NCBI RefSeq assembly: GCF_002204185.1
Contig: NZ_MXPU01000025.1
Location: 1-64,000, forward strand
Reading direction: 5' to 3'
Source of the DNA: Rhizobium esperanzae
Lineage (GTDB): Bacteria > Pseudomonadota > Alphaproteobacteria > Rhizobiales > Rhizobiaceae
Length of the DNA stretch: 64,000 nucleotides
Position 1 is the first letter of the stretch; the number at the start of each line of letters is the position of its first letter. Of the stretch, positions 16,787 to 25,513 are shown one piece after another. The position numbers and the translations under genes are program-made. Under the pieces are notes generated by a model, which worked only from the letters and a program-made list of their open reading frames with translations, was not told the DNA's origin and made no database searches.

Positions 16787-18064
16787 TTAGCGTGGTGTCC
16801 TTAGCGAATTGGGTGAGCCGTCATTGGCAAGTTCGGGCATCAGCTCGGCGATATCGACCACCTTGCCGGTGCGCGAACTCGTCAGCGCGGCAATGCCGCA
16901 GAGAACGGACATGGCGCCTGCCCGGGTGCCGGCGCGCTGGCCGAGCCTGTCTTCCATGCCGGGCTTGAAGATCATGTTGCGCATCCGGTCGTCGCCGCCG
17001 TAGTGGCCGCCGGTGAAATGCGGGACGACGATGCGCTCGACAGCTTCCTTACCATTCGGGAAATTGCGGATGAGCAGGATCGTATCCTCTTTTGGCTGTT
17101 CCCAGGGCTGCGCCTCATACTGGCGGATTTCGATGCGGCCTTTCGTTCCGTTGAAGGCCAGGTGATGACCCTCGATCGGCTGGAAGGTGTTCAGCGAATA
17201 GGAGACGTGGACGTTGTTGCGGTAGCGGATGGACACGACCATCGTGTCGGGGATGTCGATGTCTTCGCGGAAGACGCAGCCGTCCCGGAAATAGCCGTCG
17301 ATCTCAGAAGGATCCTCATAAAGTGAATCGAGGAACGGATCCTTTTCGATATCGAGATAATAGTCGCATTCATGCGCGTGCGGACAGAGTTTGCAGCGAG
17401 GCCCGCGAAACGGGCCCTTGCGGCCGTAGTTCTGCAGGTCGGCAAAAGAGGTGACAGACTCCGGATCGCTGTCGAGATACCAGTTCAGTAGATCGAAATG
17501 GTGGGTGGCCTTGTGGACGAACAGGCTGCCGGAATTTTCCGTATAGGCATGCCAGCGGCGGAAATAGTCGGCGCCGTGCTTGGTGTTGAGATACCAGTGA
17601 AAATCGACCGAGGTCACCCGGCCGATCTCGCCGGCATTCAGCAGTTCCTTGATCTTGGCGGCCGTCGGCGCATAGCGGTAGTTGAAGGAGACGTCGACCC
17701 GGCGGCCGGTGCGCTTTTCGGCATCGAGAATCCGGCGAATTTTCTCGATCGAGGTGGTCATCGGCTTCTCGGTGATGACGTCGATGCCGGATTCCAGTGC
17801 CCGCACGATGATATCGTCATGTGTATGGTCAGGCGTGCAGACGATGGCGAGATCCGGCCTCTGCTCGGCAAGCATGGAATCGATGTTGTCATAGAGCGGA
17901 GCATTGCTGCCGATCATGTTGCGGGCGCGCTCGCCGCGAAGCGAGTTCTTTTCGACGATGGCTTTGAGGTCGACATGTTCGCGCCAGCCGGCAAGCAGGT
18001 CCTTGCCCCACATGGTGGTGCCGCGGTTACCGGTGCCGATCAGGGCAAAACGGCGTTTCTCCAT
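16787..18064 (-). CDS. Gfo/Idh/MocA family oxidoreductase with Cys cluster
   Basis: A 425-residue NAD(P)-dependent oxidoreductase. The Rossmann motif GTGNRGTT is at residues 11-18 and the family EKP motif is in DVITEKPMTTS near 96-106. A segment CKLCPHAHECDYYLD in the middle third holds three Cys and a His and could bind a metal; this occurs only in some long members of the family. His-rich HHFDLLNWYLD is in the usual catalytic helix. It is the last gene of a four-gene minus-strand operon that starts at 21285 and contains a second, different Gfo/Idh enzyme. Such enzymes often oxidise C3 of sugars to 3-keto forms. The substrate is unknown. Confidence 0.85.
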   Translation of the reverse strand: MEKRRFALIGTGNRGTTMWGKDLLAGWREHVDLKAIVEKNSLRGERARNMIGSNAPLYDNIDSMLAEQRPDLAIVCTPDHTHDDIIVRALESGIDVITEKPMTTSIEKIRRILDAEKRTGRRVDVSFNYRYAPTAAKIKELLNAGEIGRVTSVDFHWYLNTKHGADYFRRWHAYTENSGSLFVHKATHHFDLLNWYLDSDPESVTSFADLQNYGRKGPFRGPRCKLCPHAHECDYYLDIEKDPFLDSLYEDPSEIDGYFRDGCVFREDIDIPDTMVVSIRYRNNVHVSYSLNTFQPIEGHHLAFNGTKGRIEIRQYEAQPWEQPKEDTILLIRNFPNGKEAVERIVVPHFTGGHYGGDDRMRNMIFKPGMEDRLGQRAGTRAGAMSVLCGIAALTSSRTGKVVDIAELMPELANDGSPNSLRTPR

Positions 18065-18109
18065 CGAATGACTCCTCTTTCATACGTGATGAAACAATTG
18101 GATTTGTAA

Positions 18110-18940
18110 TCAGATCTGGCAGCAGTTCCGGAAGCGCTCGACGCAAGTGGCGATCACCTCCTCGGCCGGACGCTTCCACCAGTTTTCGGCCGAAAAGATC
18201 TCCACTTCCTGCGCGCCGAAGAACCCGGCGGCTTCGATCATCCGTCTTATGCCCTTGAGGTCGATGACGCCATCGCCCATCATGCCGCGGTCGAGCAGCA
18301 TATCCTTCGTCGGCGCCAGCCAGTCGCAGATGTGATGGGCAAAGATACGGTTCATGCGTCCGGCGCGAGCAATCTGGTTGGCAAGATCGGGATCCCACCA
18401 GACATGGTAGACGTCGATCGCGACGCCGACATCCTCGCCGAGCGGCTCGCACATGTCGAGCGCCTGGCCGAGCGTGTTCACGCAGGCCCGGTCGGCCGCA
18501 TACATCGGATGCAGCGGCTCGATCGCAAGTTTCACGCCTGATGCCTGCGCGTGCGGCAGCACCGCGGCAATGCCATCGAAGACCATCTGACGGGCGGCGA
18601 CGATATCCTTCGAAGCGCCCGGCAGGCCGCCGACGACGAGCACGAGGCAGTCGGCGGAAAAGGCCGCCGCCTCGTCGATGGCGCGCCTGTTGTCGTCGAG
18701 GTTTTTCTGCCAGTCGGCCTCGGTTGCCGCCGGAAAGAAGCCGCCGCGGCAGAGGCCGGTCAGCTTGATGCCGTTCGACTTGGCGATCCGCACCGCCTCG
18801 TCGAGACCGGCCTTGGCGACCTGGTCGCGCCAGGGCGCGATCGAGGTAATGCCGTGCTTCAGGCAGATATCGACGGCTTCCGCGAAGCCGCACTGCTCGC
18901 GGATCGTCGCCAGGTTGATCGAGAGTCCTTCGACCTTCAT
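18110..18940 (-). CDS. Sugar phosphate isomerase/epimerase-like TIM barrel protein
   Basis: A 276-residue protein of the xylose isomerase-like AP endonuclease 2 superfamily. Likely metal ligands are Glu in LAIEPLHPMY, Asp in VAIDVYHVWWD, His in AHHICDW, and Glu in VEIFSAE near the end. The family includes sugar epimerases, inosose dehydratases and, in recent work on 3-keto sugars, lyases that cleave 3-keto glycosides. Because genes for two Gfo/Idh oxidoreductases flank it in the operon, epimerase, dehydratase or 3-keto-glycoside lyase activity is plausible. There is no signal peptide. It lies 29 bp after the DUF993 gene and 45 bp before the Cys-cluster oxidoreductase. Confidence 0.8.
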   Translation of the reverse strand: MKVEGLSINLATIREQCGFAEAVDICLKHGITSIAPWRDQVAKAGLDEAVRIAKSNGIKLTGLCRGGFFPAATEADWQKNLDDNRRAIDEAAAFSADCLVLVVGGLPGASKDIVAARQMVFDGIAAVLPHAQASGVKLAIEPLHPMYAADRACVNTLGQALDMCEPLGEDVGVAIDVYHVWWDPDLANQIARAGRMNRIFAHHICDWLAPTKDMLLDRGMMGDGVIDLKGIRRMIEAAGFFGAQEVEIFSAENWWKRPAEEVIATCVERFRNCCQI

Positions 18941-18969
18941 GTCATTCTTCTCCCGTGCGGTGTCGTGTT

Positions 18970-20133
18970 TCAGTTGACGCCGTGGACGGCAAGCACCTGT
19001 TTCATGCGCACGGTTGCGAGTTCAGGATCGGCCAGAACCCGCGCCTTGTCGGCCAGGCGGAAGAGTTCGGCCAGATGTGTGAGCGAACGCGTGCTCTGCT
19101 GCCCGCCGACCATGGTGAAATGATCCTGCAGACCATTGAGATAGGCGAGGAAGACGACGCCGGTCTTGTAGAAGCGGGTCGGCGCCTTGAAGATGTGGCG
19201 CGACAGCGGCACGGTCGGCTCCAGCAGGTCGAAGAATTCGTGATTGCTCTTGCGGCCGAGCGCGTCGAGTGCTGCCGAAGCCGCCGGCGCGATGGCGTCG
19301 AAAATGCCGAGCAGCGCATCGGAATGGCCCTCTTCGTCGCCGGCAATCAGTTCGGCATAGTTGAAATCGTCGCCGGTATACATGCGCACGGATCTCGGCA
19401 GTTGCCGGCGCATCGTCACCTCCTTCTGCTTGGAAAGCAGCGAGATCTTGATGCCGTCGACCTTTGAGGCATTGGCCTCGATCACGCCAAGGCAGGTTTC
19501 CATTGCCTTGAGGTGGTCGCCATTGCCCCAGTATCCCTCGAGCGCCGGGTCGAACATTTCTCCGAGCCAGTGGATGATGACGGGTTCTTTTACCTGGCGA
19601 AGAATGCGGCCATAGACCCTGATATAGTCGTCCGGCCCCTTGGCCGCGACGGCAAGCGCCCGACTTGCCATCAGGATGATGCGGCCGCCGGCCGCCTCCA
19701 CCGTTTCGATCTGCTCTTCATAGGCCTTGATGATCGTATCGACGGTCACATCGGGACCGGGCGACAAATGGTCGGTGCCGGCGCCGCAGGCGATCAGCGC
19801 GTCCTTGCGGCCGGCCGCCTCGGCAAGCGCCCGGCGGATGAGGTCGCGCGCCTCCGGCCAGCCGAGACCCATGCCGCGCTGCGCCGTATCCATCGCTTCG
19901 GCGACGCCGAGGCCGAGATCCCAGAGCCGGTGGCGGAAGGCGAGCGTTCGCTCCCAGTCGATCGCCGGCGTCAGCCAGGGGTCGTTGTCGGCAAGCGGAT
20001 CGGCGACCACATGGGCGGCGGCAAAGGCGATGCGCGGAAAGCTTTTGGCGTCGCGCTTCTTCAGTTCGATCGGCATACCGGTCAGCGTATAGGGAACGAT
20101 CTTGCCGTCGAGGGGGAGATTGATCGTTGTCAC
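18970..20133 (-). CDS. DUF993 family protein, dihydrodipicolinate synthase-like
   Basis: A 387-residue protein of the DUF993 family, which I place near class I aldolases of the DapA type. Segments suggestive of a TIM barrel include IACGAGTDHL, GGRIILMASRAL, EPVIIHWLGEMFDP and a Lys in KVDGIKISLLS that could be the Schiff-base residue. A C-terminal helical part follows. The first 25 residues (IVPYTLTGMPIELKK) are typical of this family only. It lies 3 bp after the Gfo/Idh gene at 20137 in the same operon. An aldol cleavage or dehydration of a keto-sugar acid is an inference from fold and context, not established. Confidence 0.75.
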   Translation of the reverse strand: MTTINLPLDGKIVPYTLTGMPIELKKRDAKSFPRIAFAAAHVVADPLADNDPWLTPAIDWERTLAFRHRLWDLGLGVAEAMDTAQRGMGLGWPEARDLIRRALAEAAGRKDALIACGAGTDHLSPGPDVTVDTIIKAYEEQIETVEAAGGRIILMASRALAVAAKGPDDYIRVYGRILRQVKEPVIIHWLGEMFDPALEGYWGNGDHLKAMETCLGVIEANASKVDGIKISLLSKQKEVTMRRQLPRSVRMYTGDDFNYAELIAGDEEGHSDALLGIFDAIAPAASAALDALGRKSNHEFFDLLEPTVPLSRHIFKAPTRFYKTGVVFLAYLNGLQDHFTMVGGQQSTRSLTHLAELFRLADKARVLADPELATVRMKQVLAVHGVN

Positions 20134-20136
20134 GGC

Positions 20137-21285
20137 TCAGAACTCCAGTACGGGGACGTCGAGCCAGCGGCGTTCGGACCAGGATTTCAGCCCGAGTTCG
20201 GCAAGCTGCACACCCTTGGCGCCAGCTTCGAGGCCGTAGGGCCACGGCGCATCTTCGACCACATGGCGGATGAACATTTCCCACTGCGCCTTGAAGCCGT
20301 TGTCGAAGGCCTGGGTATCCGGAACCTCGTCCCAGGTCTTGTAGAAATCGATCGTCTGCGGCTGGTCGGGGTTCCACACCGGCTTCGGCGTGTTGACGCG
20401 GTGCTGGCTCCAGCATTTCGTCAGGCCGGCCACGGCCGAACCATGCGTGCCGTCGACCTGGAAGGTGACGAGATCGTCGCGGCGCACGCGCACCGCCCAG
20501 GAGGAATTGACCTGCGCGATCACGCCGCCTTCAAGTTCGAAGGTTGCATAGGCCGCATCGTCGGTGTCGCAGTCATAAGGCTTGCCCTGCTCGTCGATGC
20601 GGCGCGGAATATGCGTGGCGCCGAGGCAGGAGACGGCCTTCACCTCGCCGAACAGATTGTCGAGCACGTAGCGCCAGTGGCAGAGCATATCGAGGATGAT
20701 GCCGCCGCCGTCGCCCTTGCGGTAGTTCCAGGAAGGTCGCTGGGCGGGCACGCCCCAATCGCCTTCGAAGACCCAGTAGCCGAATTCACCGCGCACCGAG
20801 AGGATCTTGCCGAAGAAGCCGGAATCCCTGAGCAGCGCCAGCTTGCGCAGGCCCGGCAGGAAGAGCTTGTCCTGCACGACGCCATGCTTGAGGCCGGAGC
20901 GCCGCGCTTTGCGGGCAAGGTCGATCGCCACCTGCAGATCGTCGGAAATCGGCTTTTCGCAATAGACGTGCTTGCCGGCGTCGAGCGCCTTGGACAGAAG
21001 CTCGGCGCGCATCAGCGTCGTGCCGGCATCGAAGAAGATCGTGTCGTCGGGATTGGCGAGCGCGGCATCGAGATCGGTCGACCAGCGCTTGATGTTATGC
21101 TTCTTCGCCAGCTCTTCCATCTTCGCGCCGTTGCGGCCGACGATGATCGGGTCGATCTCGAGTTTCTCGCCCGATTTCAGCGTGATGCCACCCTGGTCGC
21201 GGAAGGCGAGGATAGAGCGAACCAAGTGCTGGTTGTAACCCATGCGGCCGGTGACGCCGTGCAAGATGATCCCCAAGCGTGCCAT
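20137..21285 (-). CDS. Gfo/Idh/MocA family oxidoreductase, first gene of operon
   Basis: A 382-residue NAD(P)-dependent oxidoreductase with a variant Rossmann motif GVTGRMGYNQ at 10-19 and the EKP motif in HVYCEKPISDD near 110. DMLCHWRYVLDNLFG carries the usual catalytic His. It differs from the paralogue at 16787-18064 both in length and in lacking the Cys cluster. It is the promoter-proximal gene of the minus-strand operon 21285-16787, and a putative TetR-type operator lies 62 bp upstream at 21348-21363. It probably oxidises or reduces the sugar handled by the adjacent transporter. The ATG follows a GGGAGG site. Confidence 0.85.
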   Translation of the reverse strand: MARLGIILHGVTGRMGYNQHLVRSILAFRDQGGITLKSGEKLEIDPIIVGRNGAKMEELAKKHNIKRWSTDLDAALANPDDTIFFDAGTTLMRAELLSKALDAGKHVYCEKPISDDLQVAIDLARKARRSGLKHGVVQDKLFLPGLRKLALLRDSGFFGKILSVRGEFGYWVFEGDWGVPAQRPSWNYRKGDGGGIILDMLCHWRYVLDNLFGEVKAVSCLGATHIPRRIDEQGKPYDCDTDDAAYATFELEGGVIAQVNSSWAVRVRRDDLVTFQVDGTHGSAVAGLTKCWSQHRVNTPKPVWNPDQPQTIDFYKTWDEVPDTQAFDNGFKAQWEMFIRHVVEDAPWPYGLEAGAKGVQLAELGLKSWSERRWLDVPVLEF

Positions 21286-21347
21286 GTTTTCCTCCCTGCA
21301 ATCTTTTATGGCGGGAGCGGGCGTCCTGGCCCGGCCCTCCCAAGCCG

Positions 21348-21363
21348 GTAACTAAACGGTTAC
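21348..21363. promoter_or_regulatory. Putative TetR-type operator, copy A
   Basis: GTAACTAAACGGTTAC, with exact outer arms GTAAC and GTTAC six bases apart. It lies 62 bp before the start codon of the oxidoreductase at 21285 and just downstream of the TetR-type gene. The same arms recur at 22282 and 34133 at almost the same distance from other operons. Confidence 0.6.
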
Positions 21364-21416
21364 TTGATGGCAGAAGAGCGGCGAGCCTGTCAATAGTCAA
21401 ATCCTGCTTTCGCTAT

Positions 21417-22094
21417 TCAGCGCTTGATCGAGGCGAGGGTGACGTGGACGATATGCCTTTCCCAGGCACTGAGATTGGCCGGCTCGATCAGGTCGCGGCC
21501 GAAGATCGTCGAAAGCGTATACTGGTTGGAAAGGTAGAAATAGCCGAGCGAGGCGATCGTCAGATAGACATGCAGGGGATCGGCGGTCTCGATGAAGACG
21601 CCCTGCTTCTTGCCCTGCTCGAGCACTTGGGAAAGCTCGCCGATCAGATGCGAATGCAGTTCCTTGAGCCGGATGGACTGACGCAGCCAGCGGGCGCGAT
21701 GCAGGTTTTCGGTGCCGAGCAGGCTGAGGAATTCCGGATGCTGGAGGAAATAACGCCAGGTGAAGAGCGCCAGTTCGCCGATACCTTCCTCGGGGCTGCG
21801 GTCGCCGATATGCAGCGCGCGTTCCGCCGTGCGGATGCCGACATAGGCCTCTTCGAGCACCTTGAGGTAGAGCTGCTCCTTGTCGCCGAAATAGTGGTAG
21901 AGCATGCGTTTGTTGGTGCCGGCACGTTCGGCGATGGCGTCGACGCGGGCTCCGCCCATGCCGTTTTCGGCGAATTCGCGGGTTGCTGCCTCGAGAATGG
22001 CGGCGCGTGTCCGCTCCGGATCGCGTTGCGCCGTCCGCTCCGTCGACGGTCGCCGGGCCGGCTTCTTTTCGCTGTTTCCCCCGCTGTCGTGCAT
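21417..22094 (-). CDS. TetR/AcrR-family transcription regulator
   Basis: A 225-residue regulator. The DNA-binding domain begins at RTRAAILEAATREFAENGMG and continues through ARVDAIAERAGTNKRMLYHYFGDKEQLYLKVLEEAY, a canonical TetR helix-turn-helix. The C-terminal ligand domain ends ...LIEPANLSAWERHIVHVTLASIKR. It is encoded between the catabolic operon (21285, minus) and the transporter operon (22358, plus). I infer that it binds the GTAAC-N6-GTT(A/C) sites found before three operons. GGTGGAG before ATG 22094 supports this start; ATG 22127 is an alternative. The ligand is unknown, probably a sugar or uronate derivative. Confidence 0.9.
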   Translation of the reverse strand: MHDSGGNSEKKPARRPSTERTAQRDPERTRAAILEAATREFAENGMGGARVDAIAERAGTNKRMLYHYFGDKEQLYLKVLEEAYVGIRTAERALHIGDRSPEEGIGELALFTWRYFLQHPEFLSLLGTENLHRARWLRQSIRLKELHSHLIGELSQVLEQGKKQGVFIETADPLHVYLTIASLGYFYLSNQYTLSTIFGRDLIEPANLSAWERHIVHVTLASIKR

Positions 22095-22191
22095 CGCTCC
22101 ACCCCTGTCTTCACGTGTTGCGCTCATAAGCCTTCGGTGCGAAATTGTAAAAACCGAATTTGGAAGGGCGGCCCGCTGGAACGGAATGCTG

Positions 22192-22239
22192 AGAGCATGA
22201 TGTCGCCGAAAACCGCTGACACTTTCGACATCATGCTCT
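22192..22239. repeat. REP/RIME-like palindromic element
   Basis: AGAGCATGATGTCG at 22192-22205 is perfectly repeated in inverse at 22226-22239, with a 20-base loop CCGAAAACCGCTGACACTTT. The sequence matches the type of intergenic palindrome I recall as common in Rhizobiales genomes (RIME-like). It lies between the TetR-type gene and the transporter operon. Confidence 0.75.
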
Positions 22240-22281
22240 GACCGACACCGCTTGACAGGCTTGCCGCTTTGCTCGTAGCTT

Positions 22282-22297
22282 GTAACCAATTAGTTAT
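22282..22297. promoter_or_regulatory. Putative TetR-type operator, copy B
   Basis: GTAACCAATTAGTTAT keeps the GTAAC-N6-GTTA pattern of copies A and C. It lies 60 bp before the start codon of the transporter operon and 187 bp before the TetR-type gene, so it could serve both. Confidence 0.6.
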
Positions 22298-22357
22298 TTG
22301 CGCAAGCAAAACTAAATTGGAAGCGTGTGGAGGCGCTTCCCTTTGGAGGAGGAAAAA

Positions 22358-23644
22358 ATGACTCTACGTGTTAGCAGACGTAATTTCGTGGCCGGAAGCG
22401 CAGCACTTCTGTCGCTTTCGGCGCTCGGAACCAGCGCCTTGGCAGAGGAAACGCGCTTGCGTCTCCTGTGGTGGGGCTCGCAGCCGCGCGCCGACCGCAC
22501 CAACAAGGTGTCGCAGCTCTATCAGACGAAGAACCCGGGCACCTCGATCACCGGCGAATTCCTTGGCTGGGGCGATTACTGGCCGCGTCTGGCGACCCAG
22601 GTCGCCGGCCGCAACGCGCCCGACATCATTCAGATGGACTATCGCTACATTGTTCAATACGCCCGGCGCGGCGCGCTCGCGCCGCTTGAATCCTATATGC
22701 CGGCCAAGCTCAATCTCGACGATTTCGACAAGGCGCAGATCGAAGGCGGCAGCGTCGACGGCCATCTCTATGGCGTCAGCCTGGGCGCCAATTCGGCTGC
22801 AACCGTGCTGAATACAACGGCCTTCAAAGAAGCGGGCGTCGATCTGCCGACGCAGGCGACCACCTGGGATGAATTCGCCCGAATGGGTGCTGAAATCACC
22901 AAGGCGGGCAAGCGCAAGGGCATGTTCGGCCTCGCCGACGGCAGCGGCGGTGAACCGCTGTTCGAAAACTGGCTGCGCCAGCGCGGCAAGGCGCTCTATA
23001 CCGCCGACGGCAAGATCGGTTTCGGTGTGGACGACGCATCGGAATGGTACGATATGTGGGCCAAGTTCCGTGCGGCCGGCGCCTGTGTCCCTGCCGATAT
23101 CCAGGCTCTCGACAAGAACGATATCGAAACCAATACGGTGTCGCTCGGCAAGGCTGCCGCCGGTTTTGCCCATTCCAACCAGTTCGTCGCCTATCAGGCC
23201 ATGAACAAGGACAAGCTGGCGCTCACCAACTACATGCGCATCAAGCCGGACTCGAAGGGCGGCCATTATCGCAAGCCTTCGATGTTCTTCTCGGTCTCGG
23301 CGCAGTCGAAGTCGATCGATCAGGCGGTTGATTACATCAACTTCTTCGTCAAGAACCCCGAGGCTGTGCTGCTCCTGGATGTCGAGCGCGGCATTCCGGA
23401 ATCGGCCGCCATGCGAGAGGTCGTCGCGGCGAAGCTCGACGACAACGGCAAGGTTGCGTTGGCCTATGTCAGCGGCCTTGGCGATCTCGCCGGCAAATTG
23501 CCGCCGCCGCCGCCGGCCGGTGCCGGCGAAGGCGAGTTGATGCTGCGCAACATTGCCGAACAGGTCGGTTTCGGACAACTCTCTCCCTCCGACGGCGGCA
23601 AGCAGCTTGTCACTGAAATTACGCAGATTCTCGCACGAGGCTGA
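22358..23644 (+). CDS. Carbohydrate ABC transporter substrate-binding protein
   Basis: A 428-residue family 1 solute-binding protein. The N-terminus VSRRNFVAGSAALLSLSALG with twin Arg and cleavage near ALA-E at about 28-29 suggests Tat-dependent export. The mature part starts TRLRLLWWGSQPRADRT and contains DYWPRLATQVAGRNAPDIIQ. It is the first gene of a transport and catabolic operon, 6 bp before the first permease gene, and is paralogous to the orphan protein encoded at 11446-12732. A strong GGAGGAGG site precedes ATG 22358. A putative operator lies 60 bp upstream. The ligand is probably a sugar or oligosaccharide. Confidence 0.92.
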   Translation: MTLRVSRRNFVAGSAALLSLSALGTSALAEETRLRLLWWGSQPRADRTNKVSQLYQTKNPGTSITGEFLGWGDYWPRLATQVAGRNAPDIIQMDYRYIVQYARRGALAPLESYMPAKLNLDDFDKAQIEGGSVDGHLYGVSLGANSAATVLNTTAFKEAGVDLPTQATTWDEFARMGAEITKAGKRKGMFGLADGSGGEPLFENWLRQRGKALYTADGKIGFGVDDASEWYDMWAKFRAAGACVPADIQALDKNDIETNTVSLGKAAAGFAHSNQFVAYQAMNKDKLALTNYMRIKPDSKGGHYRKPSMFFSVSAQSKSIDQAVDYINFFVKNPEAVLLLDVERGIPESAAMREVVAAKLDDNGKVALAYVSGLGDLAGKLPPPPPAGAGEGELMLRNIAEQVGFGQLSPSDGGKQLVTEITQILARG

Positions 23645-23650
23645 TGCCGT

Positions 23651-24610
23651 ATGAGCAATGCGATGCGCACGCCCGCAGGGGCCATATCAGTGGAAAGATA
23701 TCAGGGGGCCGTGGCCGAAGGACGCTTCCGGCGTCTTTGGAATGCCAATGCTCCCGGCTATCTCTTCCTCCTTCCGTGGCTCGTCGGCTTTTTCGGGCTG
23801 ACGCTCGGGCCGGCCCTGATTTCGCTTTACCTGTCCTTCACCGACTTCGACATGCTGCAGTCACCGCGGTGGGTAGGAGTTGCGAATTACGTGCGCATCG
23901 CCACGGCGGATCCGAAATTTTCCGCCGCAATGCACGTCACCCTGACCTATGTCGTCTTCTCGGTGCCGTTCAAACTGACCTTTGCCTTGCTGGTCGCCAT
24001 GGCACTGAACCGCGGCCTGCGTGGGCTGTCGATTTATCGCGCCATCTTCTACCTGCCGTCACTGCTCGGCGGCAGCGTTGCCATCGCCGTGCTCTGGCGC
24101 CAGCTTTTTGCCAGCGACGGCCTCGTCAACGCCGCCCTGGCCCAGATTGGCATCGAAGGGCCGAGCTGGATCTCGCATCCGAACTATTCGATCTATACGC
24201 TGGTGGCGCTGTCCGTCTGGCAGTTCGGGTCGCCGATGATCATCTTTCTCGCCGGCCTGCGCCAGATACCGCAGGATATGTATGAGGCGGCGAGCCTCGA
24301 CGGCGCCTCGAAATTCCGGCAGTTCTACAAGATCACGCTGCCGCTTCTGACGCCGGTGATCTTCTTCAACGCGGTCGTCCAGACGATTGAAGCGTTCAAG
24401 GCCTTCACGCCCGCCTTCATCATATCGGGCGGCACCGGCGGGCCGATCAACTCGACGCTGTTCTACACGCTCTACCTTTATCAGGAGGCCTTCGGCAATT
24501 TCCGCATGGGCTACGCCTCGGCGCTCGCCTGGATCCTGGTCGTGATCATCGCGATCTTCACCGCCTTCTCCTTCCTGACCTCGCGTTATTGGGTGCACTA
24601 CGATGACTGA
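23651..24610 (+). CDS. Sugar ABC transporter permease (MalF/UgpA type)
   Basis: A 319-residue inner-membrane protein with about six hydrophobic segments, the first at LFLLPWLVGFFGLTLGPALI (about 37-56). The coupling helix that contacts the ATPase is the EAA loop MYEAASLDGASKFRQFYKIT near 210-230. It forms the translocation channel with the next permease. It starts 6 bp after the substrate-binding gene and overlaps the next gene by 8 bp, so the transporter subunits are translationally linked. Confidence 0.93.
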   Translation: MSNAMRTPAGAISVERYQGAVAEGRFRRLWNANAPGYLFLLPWLVGFFGLTLGPALISLYLSFTDFDMLQSPRWVGVANYVRIATADPKFSAAMHVTLTYVVFSVPFKLTFALLVAMALNRGLRGLSIYRAIFYLPSLLGGSVAIAVLWRQLFASDGLVNAALAQIGIEGPSWISHPNYSIYTLVALSVWQFGSPMIIFLAGLRQIPQDMYEAASLDGASKFRQFYKITLPLLTPVIFFNAVVQTIEAFKAFTPAFIISGGTGGPINSTLFYTLYLYQEAFGNFRMGYASALAWILVVIIAIFTAFSFLTSRYWVHYDD

Positions 24611-25490
24611 GATGACCGCTTCCGTCACTGCGGCCAGGCCGCCATCCGATATCACCAAACGCAGCCTGCCCGGGTCGCTCATTGTCCACGCCCTGCTGAT
24701 CGCCGCTTCGCTTCTCATGGTCTATCCGCTGTTGTGGATGGTTTCGGCATCGGTCAGGCCGGAAACCGAGATCTTCTCGTCGACCTCGCTCATTCCGTCG
24801 TCGATCGATTTTTCCTCTTATGCCCGCGGGTGGGTCGGCCTCGACGTCAGCTTCGGCCGGTTCTTCTGGAATTCGCTCGTCATCTCGCTGCTGGTCGTGA
24901 CAGGCAATGTCATCGCCTGCTCGCTGACGGCCTTCGCTTTTGCGCGGCTGCGTTTTGCCGGCCGGAACTTTTGGTTCGCGATCATGCTCGGCACGCTGAT
25001 GATACCCTATCACGTGACGCTGATCCCGCAATATGTGCTCTTCCTCAACCTTGGCTGGGTCAACACCATCCTGCCGCTCGTCGTGCCGAAGTTCCTGGCA
25101 AGCGACGCCTTCTTCATCTTTTTGATGGTGCAGTTCTTCCGCGGCATTCCGCGGGAACTCGATGAGGCGGCGATGATGGACGGCTGCAGCGCCTGGCGGA
25201 TCTATTGGAAGATCATGCTGCCGCTGTCGCTGCCGGTGCTGGCAACGGCCGCCATTTTTTCTTTCATCTGGACCTGGGACGATTTCTTCGGGCCGCTGAT
25301 CTACCTGAACGACATGAACACCTATACGATCCAGCTCGGCCTGCGCACCTTCGTGGATTCCACCAGCGCTTCGGATTGGGGTGGTCTCTTCGCCATGTCG
25401 ACTCTGACGCTGGTGCCGGTCTTCTTCTTCTTCCTGTTCTTCCAGCGCCTGCTGATCGAGGGCATCGCCACGACCGGCATGAAACGCTGA
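24603..25490 (+). CDS. Sugar ABC transporter permease (MalG/UgpE type)
   Basis: A 295-residue inner-membrane protein with about six hydrophobic segments. The first lies at LIVHALLIAASLLMVYPLLW (about 25-44). Its EAA coupling loop is LDEAAMMDGCSAWRIYWKIM near 190-210. It pairs with the permease encoded just before it, whose end it overlaps by 8 bases. The oxidoreductase gene follows after 23 bp. Confidence 0.93.
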   Translation: MTEMTASVTAARPPSDITKRSLPGSLIVHALLIAASLLMVYPLLWMVSASVRPETEIFSSTSLIPSSIDFSSYARGWVGLDVSFGRFFWNSLVISLLVVTGNVIACSLTAFAFARLRFAGRNFWFAIMLGTLMIPYHVTLIPQYVLFLNLGWVNTILPLVVPKFLASDAFFIFLMVQFFRGIPRELDEAAMMDGCSAWRIYWKIMLPLSLPVLATAAIFSFIWTWDDFFGPLIYLNDMNTYTIQLGLRTFVDSTSASDWGGLFAMSTLTLVPVFFFFLFFQRLLIEGIATTGMKR

Positions 25491-25513
25491 TGGCAGTAGT
25501 GGAAAAGAGTGAC